The notes under the pieces: generated by a model | The model's input: only the letters and a program-made list of their open reading frames with translations | The model's database searches: none | Told to the model about the DNA's origin: nothing | NCBI RefSeq assembly: GCF_024609265.1 | Contig: NZ_JANHMP010000003.1 | Coordinates: forward strand, 175,497 to 239,496 | Direction: 5' to 3' | Length of the DNA: 64,000 nucleotides | Origin: Geothrix campi | GTDB taxonomy: Bacteria > Acidobacteriota > Holophagae > Holophagales > Holophagaceae | Program-made: the position numbers and the translations under genes | Shown: positions 25,635 through 36,775 of the stretch, piece by piece | Layout of the letters: the number at the start of each line of letters is the position of its first letter | Numbering within the stretch: position 1 is the first letter of the stretch

Positions 25635-27016
25635 TAGCGACCTCCCTTCTTAGCAAAGCCGAACCGATACTCGGCCCGCAGGAGCCCCCGGGTCTCGTGC
25701 TTCGCGACCGGGGTGCTTCCGTAGCTGACGTCTCCGGACACCTTCACGTTCGAGGTGGCCTGGTATCCGAGTGAGCCCACCACTTCATAGACGTTCCTGA
25801 TCCCGACGAGGTAGGGATTCTCGCTGTCATAGCGCTGGAGAATGCCGTCCAGGCTCGCGGTCAGCTTGCCCCTGGTGACCATGGCCCACATGCGGGCTTC
25901 CTTGTGGCTCAGGCTGCGGTAGGGAGTCGCGGGATCCACGAACTTGGTATTCCCGGCGTTCACCCAATGGGCGCCGAGGCCGGTGAGGAAGGTCTTTTCG
26001 CTGGAGGCCCAGCGGATCTCACCACCGGCCCGGTTCACGTCGCCGAAGGACTCGCGGTGCATGTGGCGGTAATCACCCACCAGCTGGACGCCGGTGGGGG
26101 CGTTCCAGGTGATGCTGCCCCCGAAGCCGCGGAACATGTCGTTCTCATCCTGGTGGAAGAGGGACGGGAGGTTCGTGCCGGCGAAGAAGGCGTAGAAATT
26201 CCGTTCCGCATAGTTGCCGGTCATGGTGACCTGCTCGCCGAACTTCACGGTGGCGGTGTAGTCATGCTCGGCGATATTGGAGCGATCCCGGGTGCCGGGA
26301 GCCTGGTCCGGGTGGCTGGCTACGTCGAAGACGGTCCGACCGCGGAGATCGAAGACGGTGGCGGGCGTGATCCGGATGTCCACACCCAGCTGCTTCCGCG
26401 TGTAGTCGATGGGGGAGGGGATGTCGAGGTCCTTGGCGGCCTTGGTGCCGTCCTGGAGGTAGGAGACGCCGATCTCGCCGACCTTGGGCATGCGCCAGGC
26501 GAAGCGGGTGCCGAAGATGAAATCCCGCTGGAACTCGTAGTCAGCCTGATTCCGGGGATCCACCGTCTTGTAGTAGACCGGCTTCCCACCGAAGGCCGAC
26601 ACGGAGAACCCGCCACGCAGGTCCGTTCGGACGCTGACACCATCCACCTGCTCGAAGCCGGTGGCCTGGTTGGTCGTGAAGCGACCCGCCTTGATCTCGG
26701 CATTGGCCTGGTCGAAGCGGTACTGCAGGTACCCGTAGTTCAGGTAGCCGCCGGACTTCGAGCCGTCGAAGTTGCTGGCGTCGCCCAGGTCCGTCCGGCC
26801 CCAGCCGAAGAGGTGCAGCGACAGGTTGTCGGTGCCCAGCTTGGTGGCGTCGATGCCCAGGTACTGGGTGGCCGGAGTGAAGGTGCTCTTGTCAAAGCCC
26901 GGCGTCTCCTGCTTCCACATCTGGGCCATGGTGGTGCCGTAGAGGCTCACCTCCTGGCCCCAGGCCGTGGCGGACATCAGAGTGGCAAGCAGGACCACTT
27001 GGGTTCGTGGCTTCAT
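25634..27016 (-). CDS. Outer-membrane beta-barrel protein of the cytochrome conduit
   Basis: The 460-aa product (ATG 27016) has a signal peptide ending near TAWGQ, then alternating amphipathic strands rich in Tyr, Phe, Gly and Asp through to the C-terminus (LLRAEYRFGF), typical of a large outer-membrane barrel. Size and operon position (coupled to a pentaheme, then a hexaheme and a decaheme lipoprotein) suggest an MtrB/PioB-like electron conduit sheath, but no CxxC or MtrB-specific motif is seen, so a general porin is possible. The open frame upstream of 27016 has no ribosome site. Confidence 0.75.
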   Translation of the reverse strand: MKPRTQVVLLATLMSATAWGQEVSLYGTTMAQMWKQETPGFDKSTFTPATQYLGIDATKLGTDNLSLHLFGWGRTDLGDASNFDGSKSGGYLNYGYLQYRFDQANAEIKAGRFTTNQATGFEQVDGVSVRTDLRGGFSVSAFGGKPVYYKTVDPRNQADYEFQRDFIFGTRFAWRMPKVGEIGVSYLQDGTKAAKDLDIPSPIDYTRKQLGVDIRITPATVFDLRGRTVFDVASHPDQAPGTRDRSNIAEHDYTATVKFGEQVTMTGNYAERNFYAFFAGTNLPSLFHQDENDMFRGFGGSITWNAPTGVQLVGDYRHMHRESFGDVNRAGGEIRWASSEKTFLTGLGAHWVNAGNTKFVDPATPYRSLSHKEARMWAMVTRGKLTASLDGILQRYDSENPYLVGIRNVYEVVGSLGYQATSNVKVSGDVSYGSTPVAKHETRGLLRAEYRFGFAKKGGR

Positions 27017-27146
27017 GATTCGCCTCATGCGGGTGGCGTGAATGGACCGGGGTGGAATAGCGGAAGGAGCAGAGCTGTGATCTTTGAAAAGGCTTGCCAG
27101 TGCGGGCTGGACGAGGATGAAAGTTGATCCTGGCGTCAGAAACCAA

Positions 27147-27174
27147 ACTATAGCTCTCACTCTGGCTACCTCAA
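27147..27174 (-). promoter_or_regulatory. Sigma-70-like promoter of the conduit operon
   Basis: On the minus strand TTGAGG (27174-27169), 16-bp spacer, TATAGT (27152-27147). The expected start near 27140 gives a leader of about 125 nt before the barrel gene. Confidence 0.5.
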
Positions 27175-27542
27175 GGGTGTAAATGCTCGATTCGAACATG
27201 AATGTATGGTTGTTTGGTTTGATGAAAAAAATTGATCAATTAATAGTAAAATATTGAAATTAAAATGTTTAAAAAAATATATATGGCAAAAAACAGGCAC
27301 TTAAAATTTCGTGGTCGTGACAGATTTTCTCTTCGTCGACAAAGTTGTGACCTTTGCCACTGGGTAAAGGTTCCCATTCGCAGAGCCAGCCGGAAGGTGT
27401 CCGGGCCTCCTTCAGGGGCCTAGTCATCACGGCTTCCCTGCCCCCGGGGCGGGGCGGTCCTCTGGTCGGACCAGCCCCCCTGTGACCCTGGGCACTGACG
27501 CGGCTCCGCATACTTCCCGCTTGGAAAAGGTTGGAGGTTTTC
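27175..27542. other. AT-rich divergent control region
   Basis: This gap separates the conduit operon from the indolepyruvate operon. Positions 27200-27310 are strikingly AT-rich against the GC-rich background, with A/T tracts and a 12-bp palindrome AATTGATCAATT at 27230-27241 that contains an FNR-like TTGAT half. A degenerate CRP-type site TGTGA-CCTTTG-CCACT lies at 27346-27361. No gene is supported here. Confidence 0.5.
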
Positions 27543-29189
27543 ATGGTTCAGAGCACCCTCGCGCTGGGGGTCGAAGCGGTGGGATGTGCCGCCTTCGATG
27601 CCGGCATCAAAGGCGCGTTCGGTTATCCGGGCACGCCATCCACGGAGGGGTTCGAGGCGGTCGAGCTGCTCATCCACGGGGCCCAGGACGGCCGAGTGGC
27701 CCAGTGGGCCGCCAATGAGAAGGTGGCCTACGACCTGGCCCTGGGCATGAGCTACAGCGGCCACCGGACTCTGGTGACCATGAAGCATGTGGGCCTGAAC
27801 GTGGCCATGGACGCCTACGCGAACTCCGCCCTCACGGGGGTCCGGGGCGGGCTGGTGCTGCTGGTGGCCGACGATCCGGGCATGCACAGCAGCCAGAATG
27901 AGCAGGACAGCCGCCGCCTGGCGGAATTTGCCTGGCTGCCCTGCCTGGAGCCCAGCACCGTCCAGGAGTGCTATGACCTCACCTTCCGGGCCTTCGAGCT
28001 ATCCGAGGCGCTCCAGGTGCCCGTGATGCTGCGCATCGTGACCCGCCTGGCCCACTGCCGCGCCGCCCTCGCCCGCCGGAAGACGCAGGCCCCCACCGGC
28101 CTGGGCCCCGTGCCGGAAGCCGCCGTCCAAGACTGGGTGCTGATCCCCGCCAATGCCCGCCGCCGGTACGTGGATCTGCTGGACAAGCAGCCCCGCCTGA
28201 TGGCCGAGGCCACGCCCCTCAACCGCCTGATCCCCGGCACGATTCGTCGCGGCGTCGCGCTGGCTGGCATGGGCCGCGCCTACTTCGGACAACTGCTTCA
28301 CGAGAATCCCGCCCTGTCCGCCCTCTCCCGTCTTGAGATCGCCGCCTACCCCGTGGATCCGGCCCTGGAACAGGCCTTTCTGGCCCAGGTGGACGAGGTG
28401 GTGGTCTTCGAGGAGGACTACCCGGTGCTGGAGGAGCGCCTGGGTCTGCGCGGCACCGCTCAGATCCGCGGTCGCCTCGATGGCGCCCTGCCCCGTACGG
28501 GCGAGCTGTCGCCGCGTCTTCTGAAGGACGCCCTCGGCGTGGAAGCCCCGGTTGGAAAGGCCGCCTCCAGCCTCGAGCTGCCGATTCGCGCGCCCCGCTT
28601 CTGTGACGGCTGTGGCCATGTGGACGCCTACGAGGCGTTGAAGGAGGCTCTCGTCCAGGTCGGGGCCCCGGAGACCCGCGTGTTCGGCGACATCGGCTGC
28701 TACACCCTGGCCGCCCAGGAGCCCATGGCCGCCATCCACGCGGTCGTGGAGATGGGCGCCAGCATCAGCATGGCCGTGGGCGCGGCCCTGGCGGGCCAGA
28801 ACCCCTCCGTGGCCGTGATCGGTGATTCCACCTTCGGCCATAGCGGCCTGCCGGCCCTGCTGACCGCTGTCGATTCCGGCGTGAACGTCACCGTGATCAT
28901 CCTCGACAACCGCGTGGTGGGCATGACGGGCCAGCAGCCCAGCCAGGCCCTCGATCAGGTCGAGCGCATGGTGCGGGGCATGGGCATCCCGGACGATCAG
29001 CTCCAGGTGCTCCTGCCGGTGCCCAAGCAGCACGATGCCAACGTGGCCGCCGTCACGGCCGCCCTCCGGCATGCCGGCCCCTCGGTGGTGGTGTTCCGCC
29101 GGGAGTGCATCCAGTCCATCCGCCGCGGTGTCCTGAAGGATCACGACCGCCAGGAACGCGAGCGCTGCACCACCGAGGTCTGCTCATGA
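27543..29189 (+). CDS. iorA: Indolepyruvate ferredoxin oxidoreductase alpha subunit, no ferredoxin domain
   Basis: IorA decarboxylates arylpyruvates with TPP and CoA. The 548-aa protein shows the N-terminal pyrimidine-binding domain (GYPGTPSTEG, about residues 22-31) and the C-terminal TPP domain (FCDGCGHVDAYEAL about 352; GDSTFGHSGLPALL about 425; ILDNRVVGMTG). It ends soon after VVVFRRECI and lacks the C-terminal two-[4Fe-4S] ferredoxin domain that normally carries electrons out, so the usual roughly 600-aa length is not reached. GGAGG precedes the ATG at 27543. The stop overlaps the iorB start (ATGA). An external electron acceptor must be assumed. Confidence 0.88.
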   Translation: MVQSTLALGVEAVGCAAFDAGIKGAFGYPGTPSTEGFEAVELLIHGAQDGRVAQWAANEKVAYDLALGMSYSGHRTLVTMKHVGLNVAMDAYANSALTGVRGGLVLLVADDPGMHSSQNEQDSRRLAEFAWLPCLEPSTVQECYDLTFRAFELSEALQVPVMLRIVTRLAHCRAALARRKTQAPTGLGPVPEAAVQDWVLIPANARRRYVDLLDKQPRLMAEATPLNRLIPGTIRRGVALAGMGRAYFGQLLHENPALSALSRLEIAAYPVDPALEQAFLAQVDEVVVFEEDYPVLEERLGLRGTAQIRGRLDGALPRTGELSPRLLKDALGVEAPVGKAASSLELPIRAPRFCDGCGHVDAYEALKEALVQVGAPETRVFGDIGCYTLAAQEPMAAIHAVVEMGASISMAVGAALAGQNPSVAVIGDSTFGHSGLPALLTAVDSGVNVTVIILDNRVVGMTGQQPSQALDQVERMVRGMGIPDDQLQVLLPVPKQHDANVAAVTAALRHAGPSVVVFRRECIQSIRRGVLKDHDRQERERCTTEVCS

Positions 29190-29785
29190 ACGCTTCCCGC
29201 ATCCACGGCATCGTCCTGTCCGGCGTCGGCGGCCAGGGGGTGCTCTCCCTCGCCCAGATCCTGCTGGAGGCCCTGCGCCGTAGCGGCCTTCACGCCCTCC
29301 AGTCCGAGATTCACGGCATGAGCCAGCGGGGCGGCAGCGTCCACGCCCAGGTCTGCTTCTCCGAGGCCGCCCTCACGTCGCCCATCCTTGATGAGGGTGG
29401 AGCCGATCTGCTCATCGCGCTCGAACCCCTGGAGGCCCTCCGTTACGTGTCCATGCTCCGCATGGACGGCCACCTGGTCGTCTCCGAGGAACCTCAGATG
29501 GACATGGCCGGCTACCCGCCCCTGGATGACGTCTACGCCGCCCTCAAAGCGGTGCGCGGGGCCCACCTGGTCGACACCGAGGACCTGGCCCGGCGCCTCA
29601 ACCACCGCCAGGCCGGTGGCATGGCCCTGCTGGGCATGGCCTCCCGTTTCCTGCCCATCGAGGACGGTGTCTGGCGCGAGGTCATCGCCCAGCGCTTCGA
29701 AGCCAAGGGTGCGCGCGTCACCGAGAAGAACCTCGAGGCCTTCGAGGCCGGCCGCGGCCTGATCCACGACCCAGTGGGAGCCTGA
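29186..29785 (+). CDS. iorB: Indolepyruvate ferredoxin oxidoreductase beta subunit
   Basis: The 199-aa protein matches the gamma-type (IorB) domain of 2-oxoacid oxidoreductases: GVGGQGVLSLAQIL at residues about 12-25 and the HGMSQRGGSVHAQV motif near residue 47. It overlaps iorA by 4 bp and the acyl-CoA synthetase starts one base after its stop, so the three genes form one translationally coupled operon. It completes the CoA-binding part of the arylpyruvate oxidoreductase. Confidence 0.92.
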   Translation: MNASRIHGIVLSGVGGQGVLSLAQILLEALRRSGLHALQSEIHGMSQRGGSVHAQVCFSEAALTSPILDEGGADLLIALEPLEALRYVSMLRMDGHLVVSEEPQMDMAGYPPLDDVYAALKAVRGAHLVDTEDLARRLNHRQAGGMALLGMASRFLPIEDGVWREVIAQRFEAKGARVTEKNLEAFEAGRGLIHDPVGA

Positions 29786-29786
29786 C

Positions 29787-31925
29787 ATGCACACGACCAC
29801 GGGATTCCTCCACGAGGGGCGCGCCTACGGCCTGCTCGCCGCCGCGGGTCTGCGGGTGCCCCGCCACGGTTTCCTGGAGACAGGCCCCCTGCCCTTCGCC
29901 CCCGGTGAACCCATCGTGCTCAAGGGCATCGCGGACCAGCTCTGGCACAAGTCCGACAAGGGCGCCGTCCACTTCGGACCCTTCGATGAAACGGCCCTGA
30001 AGGCCGAAGCCGCCGCCATGAAGATGCGGGTGCCCGAACATCCGTGGATCGGCGGTCTGGTCTGCGAAAAGGTGGCTTTCAAGCGCCTGGCGGGCCTCCC
30101 CACGGAAGCCCTGGTCTCGCTCAAGCGCGATCCCGACGCGGGTTGGTTGGCCGTCTGCGGCATCGGTGGCCTCCAGGCCGACGCCTGGGCCGCTCTCGCC
30201 CCGCCCTTGATCTGGCCCCTGGCCCTGGCCACGCCGGAGCAGGCCCTCGCGGACCTGCGGGAACACTGGCTGGGCCGCACCTGGCTGGGCCGCCAGCGGG
30301 GCACCGAGGCCCTCACGGACGAGGCGAAGCTGCTGGCCTTCCTCCAGGGCCTGTGGCGCGCCGCGGAAGGCCTGGAGCGGGAAGGCGTCACCCTGCTGGA
30401 GCTCAATCCCGTGGTGTTGGATGGCGACGGTCTGCCCACCGCCCTGGATGGTGTGGGCACCCTCGACGCCGCCGTGACCGCACCGCCAGCGGTGCCGGAT
30501 CCAGCCTGGTACCACGCCCTGGTGGCCCCGCGGGACCTCGTCATCGCCGGCGTGTCCAGCCGCGCCGGCACCGTGGGCCGCATCATCCTCGAGAACGTCC
30601 AGCGGTCCACTCTGCCCCCGGGCGCCATCCGCCTCATCAAGCCCGGCGCCGCCGAGTTCCTGGGCCTGCCCTGCCTCAGCTCGGTGGCCGACCTCGCCAC
30701 CGCCCCCACGGACCAGCTCATCGTCTCCCTGCCCGCGCCTTCGACCCTGGAGGTGGTGGAACAGCTCTGCCGCCAGGGAGGCGGCGCGACGGTCGTCTAT
30801 GTGGTGGCGGGCGGCCTCGGCGACGGCGCCGATGCCGAAGGCCTCGGCCAGCGGCTTGTGGCCTGCCTCGAGGACCATCGCCGCGCCGGCAAGTGGACCC
30901 CGGCCCTGGTGGGTCCCAACGGCCTGGGCCTCTACAGCCCCGACCAGGACCTGAACACCCTCTTCATCCCCGACGAAAAACTGCCCCTGCGGCCCAAGTC
31001 GGGCCACGCGGCGCTGGTGAGCCAGAGTGGCGCCTTCCTCATCACGCGCTTGAGCCGTCGGCCCGAACTGGGCCTCCGCGCCGCCGTGGCCATCGGCAAC
31101 CAGATGGATCTGCGCTGCTCGGACTTCCTGGCCGGCTTCGGCTCGGACCCCGCCGTGCAGGTGGTTGGCGCCTACCTGGAGGGCTTTGCCCCCGGCGACC
31201 TCAAGGCCACCGCCGCGGCCGCGGCGAAGCTCCGCGCCACCGGCCGCCGCGTGTTGTTCTACAAGGGTGGGCGCAGCCAGGAGGGCATGGCCGCCGCCAG
31301 CAGCCACACGGGCGCCCTGGCCGGCGATCACGCCCTCCAGGCCAGCGTGCTGCGCCGGGCGGGCGTGCTGCTCGCCGAGCGCATCGAGGCCTTCGACTCG
31401 GCTCTCTCCTGGCTTGGGGCCTACGCCAAGGGCACGCCCCGCCGCGTGGCCATCATGACCAACGCGGGCTTCGAGTCCGTGGCCTCGGCCGATCTGCTGG
31501 AGGGCCCCTTCCGGGGTTCGAAGCTCACGGAAGCCGAAACCGCCGATCTGACGGCCACCATCGAAGCCCACGGTCTCACGGGCCTCGTGAGTCCGCGCCT
31601 GCCCCTGGACCTTACCCCCATGGCCGACGAGGCCGCCTACCTGGCCGGCGCCCGCCTGCTGCTGGCCTCGGAGGCCGATGTGGTAGTGGTAGGCCTGGTG
31701 CCCCTCACCCGCCGCCTCGGCACGGCGGATCCGGCGGCCTTCGGGCCCTTCGCGCGGGCCCTGGCCGCCCTCGCCTCCGGGAGCGGCAAGTGGCTGGGCG
31801 TGGCCGTGGAGGGCGGCGTCCTCTACGATGCCTACCGCCAGGGCCTCCGGGAGGCCGGCCTGCCCGTCTTCCTCACCATGGAGGAGGCCCTGGAGGGCCT
31901 GCGGCTCATCGCCTCCGAAGTGTGA
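29787..31925 (+). CDS. ADP-forming acyl-CoA synthetase, beta-alpha domain order
   Basis: This 712-aa enzyme makes ATP from an acyl-CoA, ADP and phosphate. An ATP-grasp (beta) domain is at the N-terminus (about residues 1-235; IVLKGIADQLWHKSDKGAV and LELNPVVLD), followed by the CoA-binding domain (about 245-370, IAGVSSRAGTVGR), and the ligase domain with the phosphohistidine candidate in SSHTGALAGD (about residue 509). This order is inverted relative to the common alpha-then-beta fusion; domain shuffling is known in the NDP-forming superfamily. It follows iorB directly, which fits ATP formation from arylacetyl-CoA made by IorAB. The natural acyl substrate is inferred. Confidence 0.87.
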   Translation: MHTTTGFLHEGRAYGLLAAAGLRVPRHGFLETGPLPFAPGEPIVLKGIADQLWHKSDKGAVHFGPFDETALKAEAAAMKMRVPEHPWIGGLVCEKVAFKRLAGLPTEALVSLKRDPDAGWLAVCGIGGLQADAWAALAPPLIWPLALATPEQALADLREHWLGRTWLGRQRGTEALTDEAKLLAFLQGLWRAAEGLEREGVTLLELNPVVLDGDGLPTALDGVGTLDAAVTAPPAVPDPAWYHALVAPRDLVIAGVSSRAGTVGRIILENVQRSTLPPGAIRLIKPGAAEFLGLPCLSSVADLATAPTDQLIVSLPAPSTLEVVEQLCRQGGGATVVYVVAGGLGDGADAEGLGQRLVACLEDHRRAGKWTPALVGPNGLGLYSPDQDLNTLFIPDEKLPLRPKSGHAALVSQSGAFLITRLSRRPELGLRAAVAIGNQMDLRCSDFLAGFGSDPAVQVVGAYLEGFAPGDLKATAAAAAKLRATGRRVLFYKGGRSQEGMAAASSHTGALAGDHALQASVLRRAGVLLAERIEAFDSALSWLGAYAKGTPRRVAIMTNAGFESVASADLLEGPFRGSKLTEAETADLTATIEAHGLTGLVSPRLPLDLTPMADEAAYLAGARLLLASEADVVVVGLVPLTRRLGTADPAAFGPFARALAALASGSGKWLGVAVEGGVLYDAYRQGLREAGLPVFLTMEEALEGLRLIASEV

Positions 31926-31988
31926 TCCCCCGCATGGCAAGACTCGGGACTTGCGGTCAGACTCTATTTCGGACCTGAAAGGGCTGAA

Positions 31989-32756
31989 ATGTCCCGAATC
32001 CTCCCCCCCTGGCGCACCCTCCTGCCCGCCGAGCACGGCAGCTGGTTCATGCTCGGATTCCCGCTGGTGCTGGGCCTATTGCTCCGCCCCAGCCCGGGCG
32101 GGTTCTGCCTCGGCTTGGCCGCCCTGACCTTCTTCCTCGCACGGCCCTCCCTTCGGCGCGTGCTCACAGGCCAACGGGACTCCCTCCAACTCCGGGCTCT
32201 GCTTCTGTTTGGAACCCTCGCAGCCGGATTCGGAGCCACGGCCCTTGTCTTTTCAGGCCCACGATTCCTGATTCCATTGGCCTGTGTGGCCCCCCTGGTG
32301 CTTCTGGCCCTGCGGGCTGACCTCCAGCGGTCCGTGCGCTCGCTGGCCGTGGAGCTGGCGGCTCAGGGGGCCTTTGCAGGCCTGGCTGCCGCCATCCCTG
32401 CGGCCGGTGGGGCGCCCCTGATCGAGGCCGGTCGGGCCTGGCTCTTCACCACCCTGGTGGGGGGCGCCAACCTCGCCCACGTGCGGCGCCTCCTGGGCCA
32501 TGCCCACAAGCTTGCCGAGGAGGAACTCCAGCATCGGCGGATCCCCGTCCATGTCCTCCACCTGCTGCTGATCGGGATGTCCGCACTCTTGCTGGCGCCC
32601 CGGGGGCTGGCCGGGTGCCTCTGGACCGGCTGGACGGGCCTGCTCTACCTCCGGGCCCTGGCGGCCTACCGGCCCATCCCGGCCCGCACCCTCGGCTGGC
32701 GCGAGGGGGGCCTGAGCGTGCTGGGACTGCTGCTCCTGTGGCGGGCCCTGCTCTGA
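31989..32756 (+). CDS. YwiC-like integral membrane protein
   Basis: The 255-aa product has about seven hydrophobic segments and the family signature near the N-terminus, PAEHGSWFMLGFPLVLGLL (compare PKQHGAWAM in YwiC). In Bacillus subtilis ywiC lies beside narK and fnr, and here too it is beside nitrate-respiration genes, but the biochemical role of the family is unknown. The next gene, an Rrf2 regulator, starts 70 bp downstream. Confidence 0.8.
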   Translation: MSRILPPWRTLLPAEHGSWFMLGFPLVLGLLLRPSPGGFCLGLAALTFFLARPSLRRVLTGQRDSLQLRALLLFGTLAAGFGATALVFSGPRFLIPLACVAPLVLLALRADLQRSVRSLAVELAAQGAFAGLAAAIPAAGGAPLIEAGRAWLFTTLVGGANLAHVRRLLGHAHKLAEEELQHRRIPVHVLHLLLIGMSALLLAPRGLAGCLWTGWTGLLYLRALAAYRPIPARTLGWREGGLSVLGLLLLWRALL

Positions 32757-32767
32757 CCTCGATCACA
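32752..32767. promoter_or_regulatory. Candidate CRP-family operator overlapping the ywiC-like stop codon
   Basis: TCTGA-CCTCGA-TCACA has one mismatch to TGTGA-N6-TCACA. It lies 60 bp before the Rrf2 start; it overlaps a coding end, so chance matches are more likely than for the intergenic sites. Confidence 0.35.
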
Positions 32768-32826
32768 AATGGGCTGGACTCCAGAATCCTAGGGCCTGCT
32801 CCTCAAATCAGAAGTATTATTCCGGA

Positions 32827-33273
32827 ATGCTCTTCTCGACCGCCACCGGCTATGCCCTGCGAGCCCTCGCCGCCCTCCCCGAGGATGGGAGCTTCTGCCT
32901 GGCCAAGGATCTGTCCGCCAGCCTGGAACTGCCCGGGCCCTACCTGGCGAAGATCCTCCAGGGGCTGGTGCAGGCCGAGATCCTCGAATCCGTGCGGGGC
33001 CCCAAGGGCGGGTTCCGCCTGCTGCGGCCTTCCCACCGGATCACCGTGGGCGAAGTCGTCATCGCCCTGGAGGGCCCGAACTCCATGGATGGCTGCATCA
33101 TGGGCTTCCCCACCTGCGGCGGCGACCACCCCTGCCCGCTGCACGAGGCCTGGGGGGCCGTGAAGGCCCAGGTGGCCACCTCCATGACCGAGGCCACCAT
33201 CCGGGATCTGCAGCTCATGGACCTGCGGCACCAGAAGGATGCGAAGGACCGTCCACCCTGCGAAAAGCCCTGA
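32827..33273 (+). CDS. Rrf2-family Fe-S regulator, NsrR-like
   Basis: The 148-aa protein has the winged helix (TGYALRALAAL, PYLAKILQGLVQAEILESVRG) and the complete cluster site CIMGFPTCGGDHPCPLH, spacing C-x6-C-x5-C, typical of NsrR/IscR-type [2Fe-2S] or [4Fe-4S] sensors. It lies between the ywiC-like gene and the NasA-type operon and may be the local regulator in response to NO or redox state. TATTAT only 7 nt before the ATG suggests a very short or absent leader. It is closest to the Rrf2 gene at 53225. Confidence 0.88.
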   Translation: MLFSTATGYALRALAALPEDGSFCLAKDLSASLELPGPYLAKILQGLVQAEILESVRGPKGGFRLLRPSHRITVGEVVIALEGPNSMDGCIMGFPTCGGDHPCPLHEAWGAVKAQVATSMTEATIRDLQLMDLRHQKDAKDRPPCEKP

Positions 33274-33391
33274 CCGCAGCGCGCTGAACATGGATGGCTC
33301 AGCCTAGAAGCTTGAATTCATCCTTTTTTGTCTTAAATTAGGACTTGCAGATCCTTTTATTCTGGACCTCAGGTCCTCCCGGAGCCCAGTC

Positions 33392-34504
33392 ATGCGCGTC
33401 TTCGATGAACTCGATCTCGAAGCCCGTCCCCTCCTAGGGGCCGCCCTCGCCACCCTGGCCCTCTGCGGCGCCGTCGCCCTGGGCAGCCGGGGCGGACGTT
33501 GGCTGGATCCTGCGCTCCTTGGCTACCTGCTGGCCACCCTCTTCGCCTGCTTCGGCGTCACCTACCGCTACTTCTCCTGGATCGAACGGCCCGCCACGCG
33601 GATGTACTTCCGGCACACTCTCCGCACCCTGTTCTCCCCGAGGGCGATCAAAGCCCTGCCGCGGATGGCTCTGCTGACCCTGGACCAGATCGTGCTCCAA
33701 CGCTTCATCGAGAAGCGCTCCATCAAGCGATGGGGCGCCCACGCCCTTCTGGCCTGGGGCTGCCTTCTGGGCTTCGCGGTGACCATCCCCCTGGTCTTCG
33801 GCTGGGTTCGGTTCACCAGCGAAGGCCTGGACGCCACCCGCTACCAAGCCTGGGTGCTGGGCTTCCCGGCGGGGTCCTTCCCCCTCGACAGCTTCATCGC
33901 CTTCTGCAGCTTCCACGTGCTGGATCTGGCGGCCGTCATGGTGATCGCGGGCTGCGTCCTGAGCCTCATCCGCCGCAAGCAGGATGAGGGGGACTCGGCC
34001 ACTCAGCGCTTCGACCTGGACCTGCTGCCCCTGGTGCTCCTCATCGCCGTGAGCATGACGGGCCTGCTGCTCACCGCCTCGGAGAAGTGGCTCCAGGGCC
34101 GCAACTTCGCCACCCTGTCCTTCCTGCATGAGCTGACGGTGATCCTGCTGCTGCTGGGGCTGCCCTTCGGCAAGCTCTTCCACGTGGTGCAGCGACCCGC
34201 CCAGGTGGGCGTCACGATCTACAAGGCCGAGGGCGAGCGCGAAGGCCGCCTGCCCTGCAAGGGCTGTGGCGCCCCCTTCATCCGGGCCAACCAGCGTCGC
34301 GACCTGGAAGCCCTCTGGGCGGTGCTCGAGCTGGACGGCGCGCGGCACAGTGCCTCCGTTCATCACCTGGATCTCTGTCCCCGCTGCAAGCGCCGGCTCG
34401 TGGCCAAGGCCCAGGGCGAGCGGCTCCACGGGGCCTTCGACCCCTTCGCCACCGTCCCCGTGTATGCCGAGCCTATTTCCGATCCCATCAGCATGAAGTC
34501 CTGA
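33392..34504 (+). CDS. Membrane cytochrome-b-like subunit with C-terminal zinc-ribbon
   Basis: The 370-aa product has six hydrophobic segments (residues about 15-60, 115-140, 165-195 and 220-270) with His residues in WGAHALLAWG, FCSFHVLDLA, SFLHELTVI and KLFHVVQ, resembling NarI/DsrM-type heme b subunits. The soluble C-terminus has two CxxC pairs (CKGCG about 290 and CPRCK about 330) that look like a zinc ribbon or rubredoxin-like site. It is the first gene of an operon with a molybdoenzyme, a four-cluster ferredoxin and a Rieske protein, so it probably connects them to the quinone pool. Heme content is inferred. Confidence 0.7.
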   Translation: MRVFDELDLEARPLLGAALATLALCGAVALGSRGGRWLDPALLGYLLATLFACFGVTYRYFSWIERPATRMYFRHTLRTLFSPRAIKALPRMALLTLDQIVLQRFIEKRSIKRWGAHALLAWGCLLGFAVTIPLVFGWVRFTSEGLDATRYQAWVLGFPAGSFPLDSFIAFCSFHVLDLAAVMVIAGCVLSLIRRKQDEGDSATQRFDLDLLPLVLLIAVSMTGLLLTASEKWLQGRNFATLSFLHELTVILLLLGLPFGKLFHVVQRPAQVGVTIYKAEGEREGRLPCKGCGAPFIRANQRRDLEALWAVLELDGARHSASVHHLDLCPRCKRRLVAKAQGERLHGAFDPFATVPVYAEPISDPISMKS

Positions 34505-34513
34505 GAGGTCCCC

Positions 34514-36774
<2,261 letters not shown>

Positions 36775-36775
<1 letters not shown>

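Noticed and set aside
27484..27496. TGTGA-CCCTGG-GCACT near 27481 as a second CRP-type site before iorA
   Set aside because: The right half matches too poorly, and no promoter element is placed correctly.
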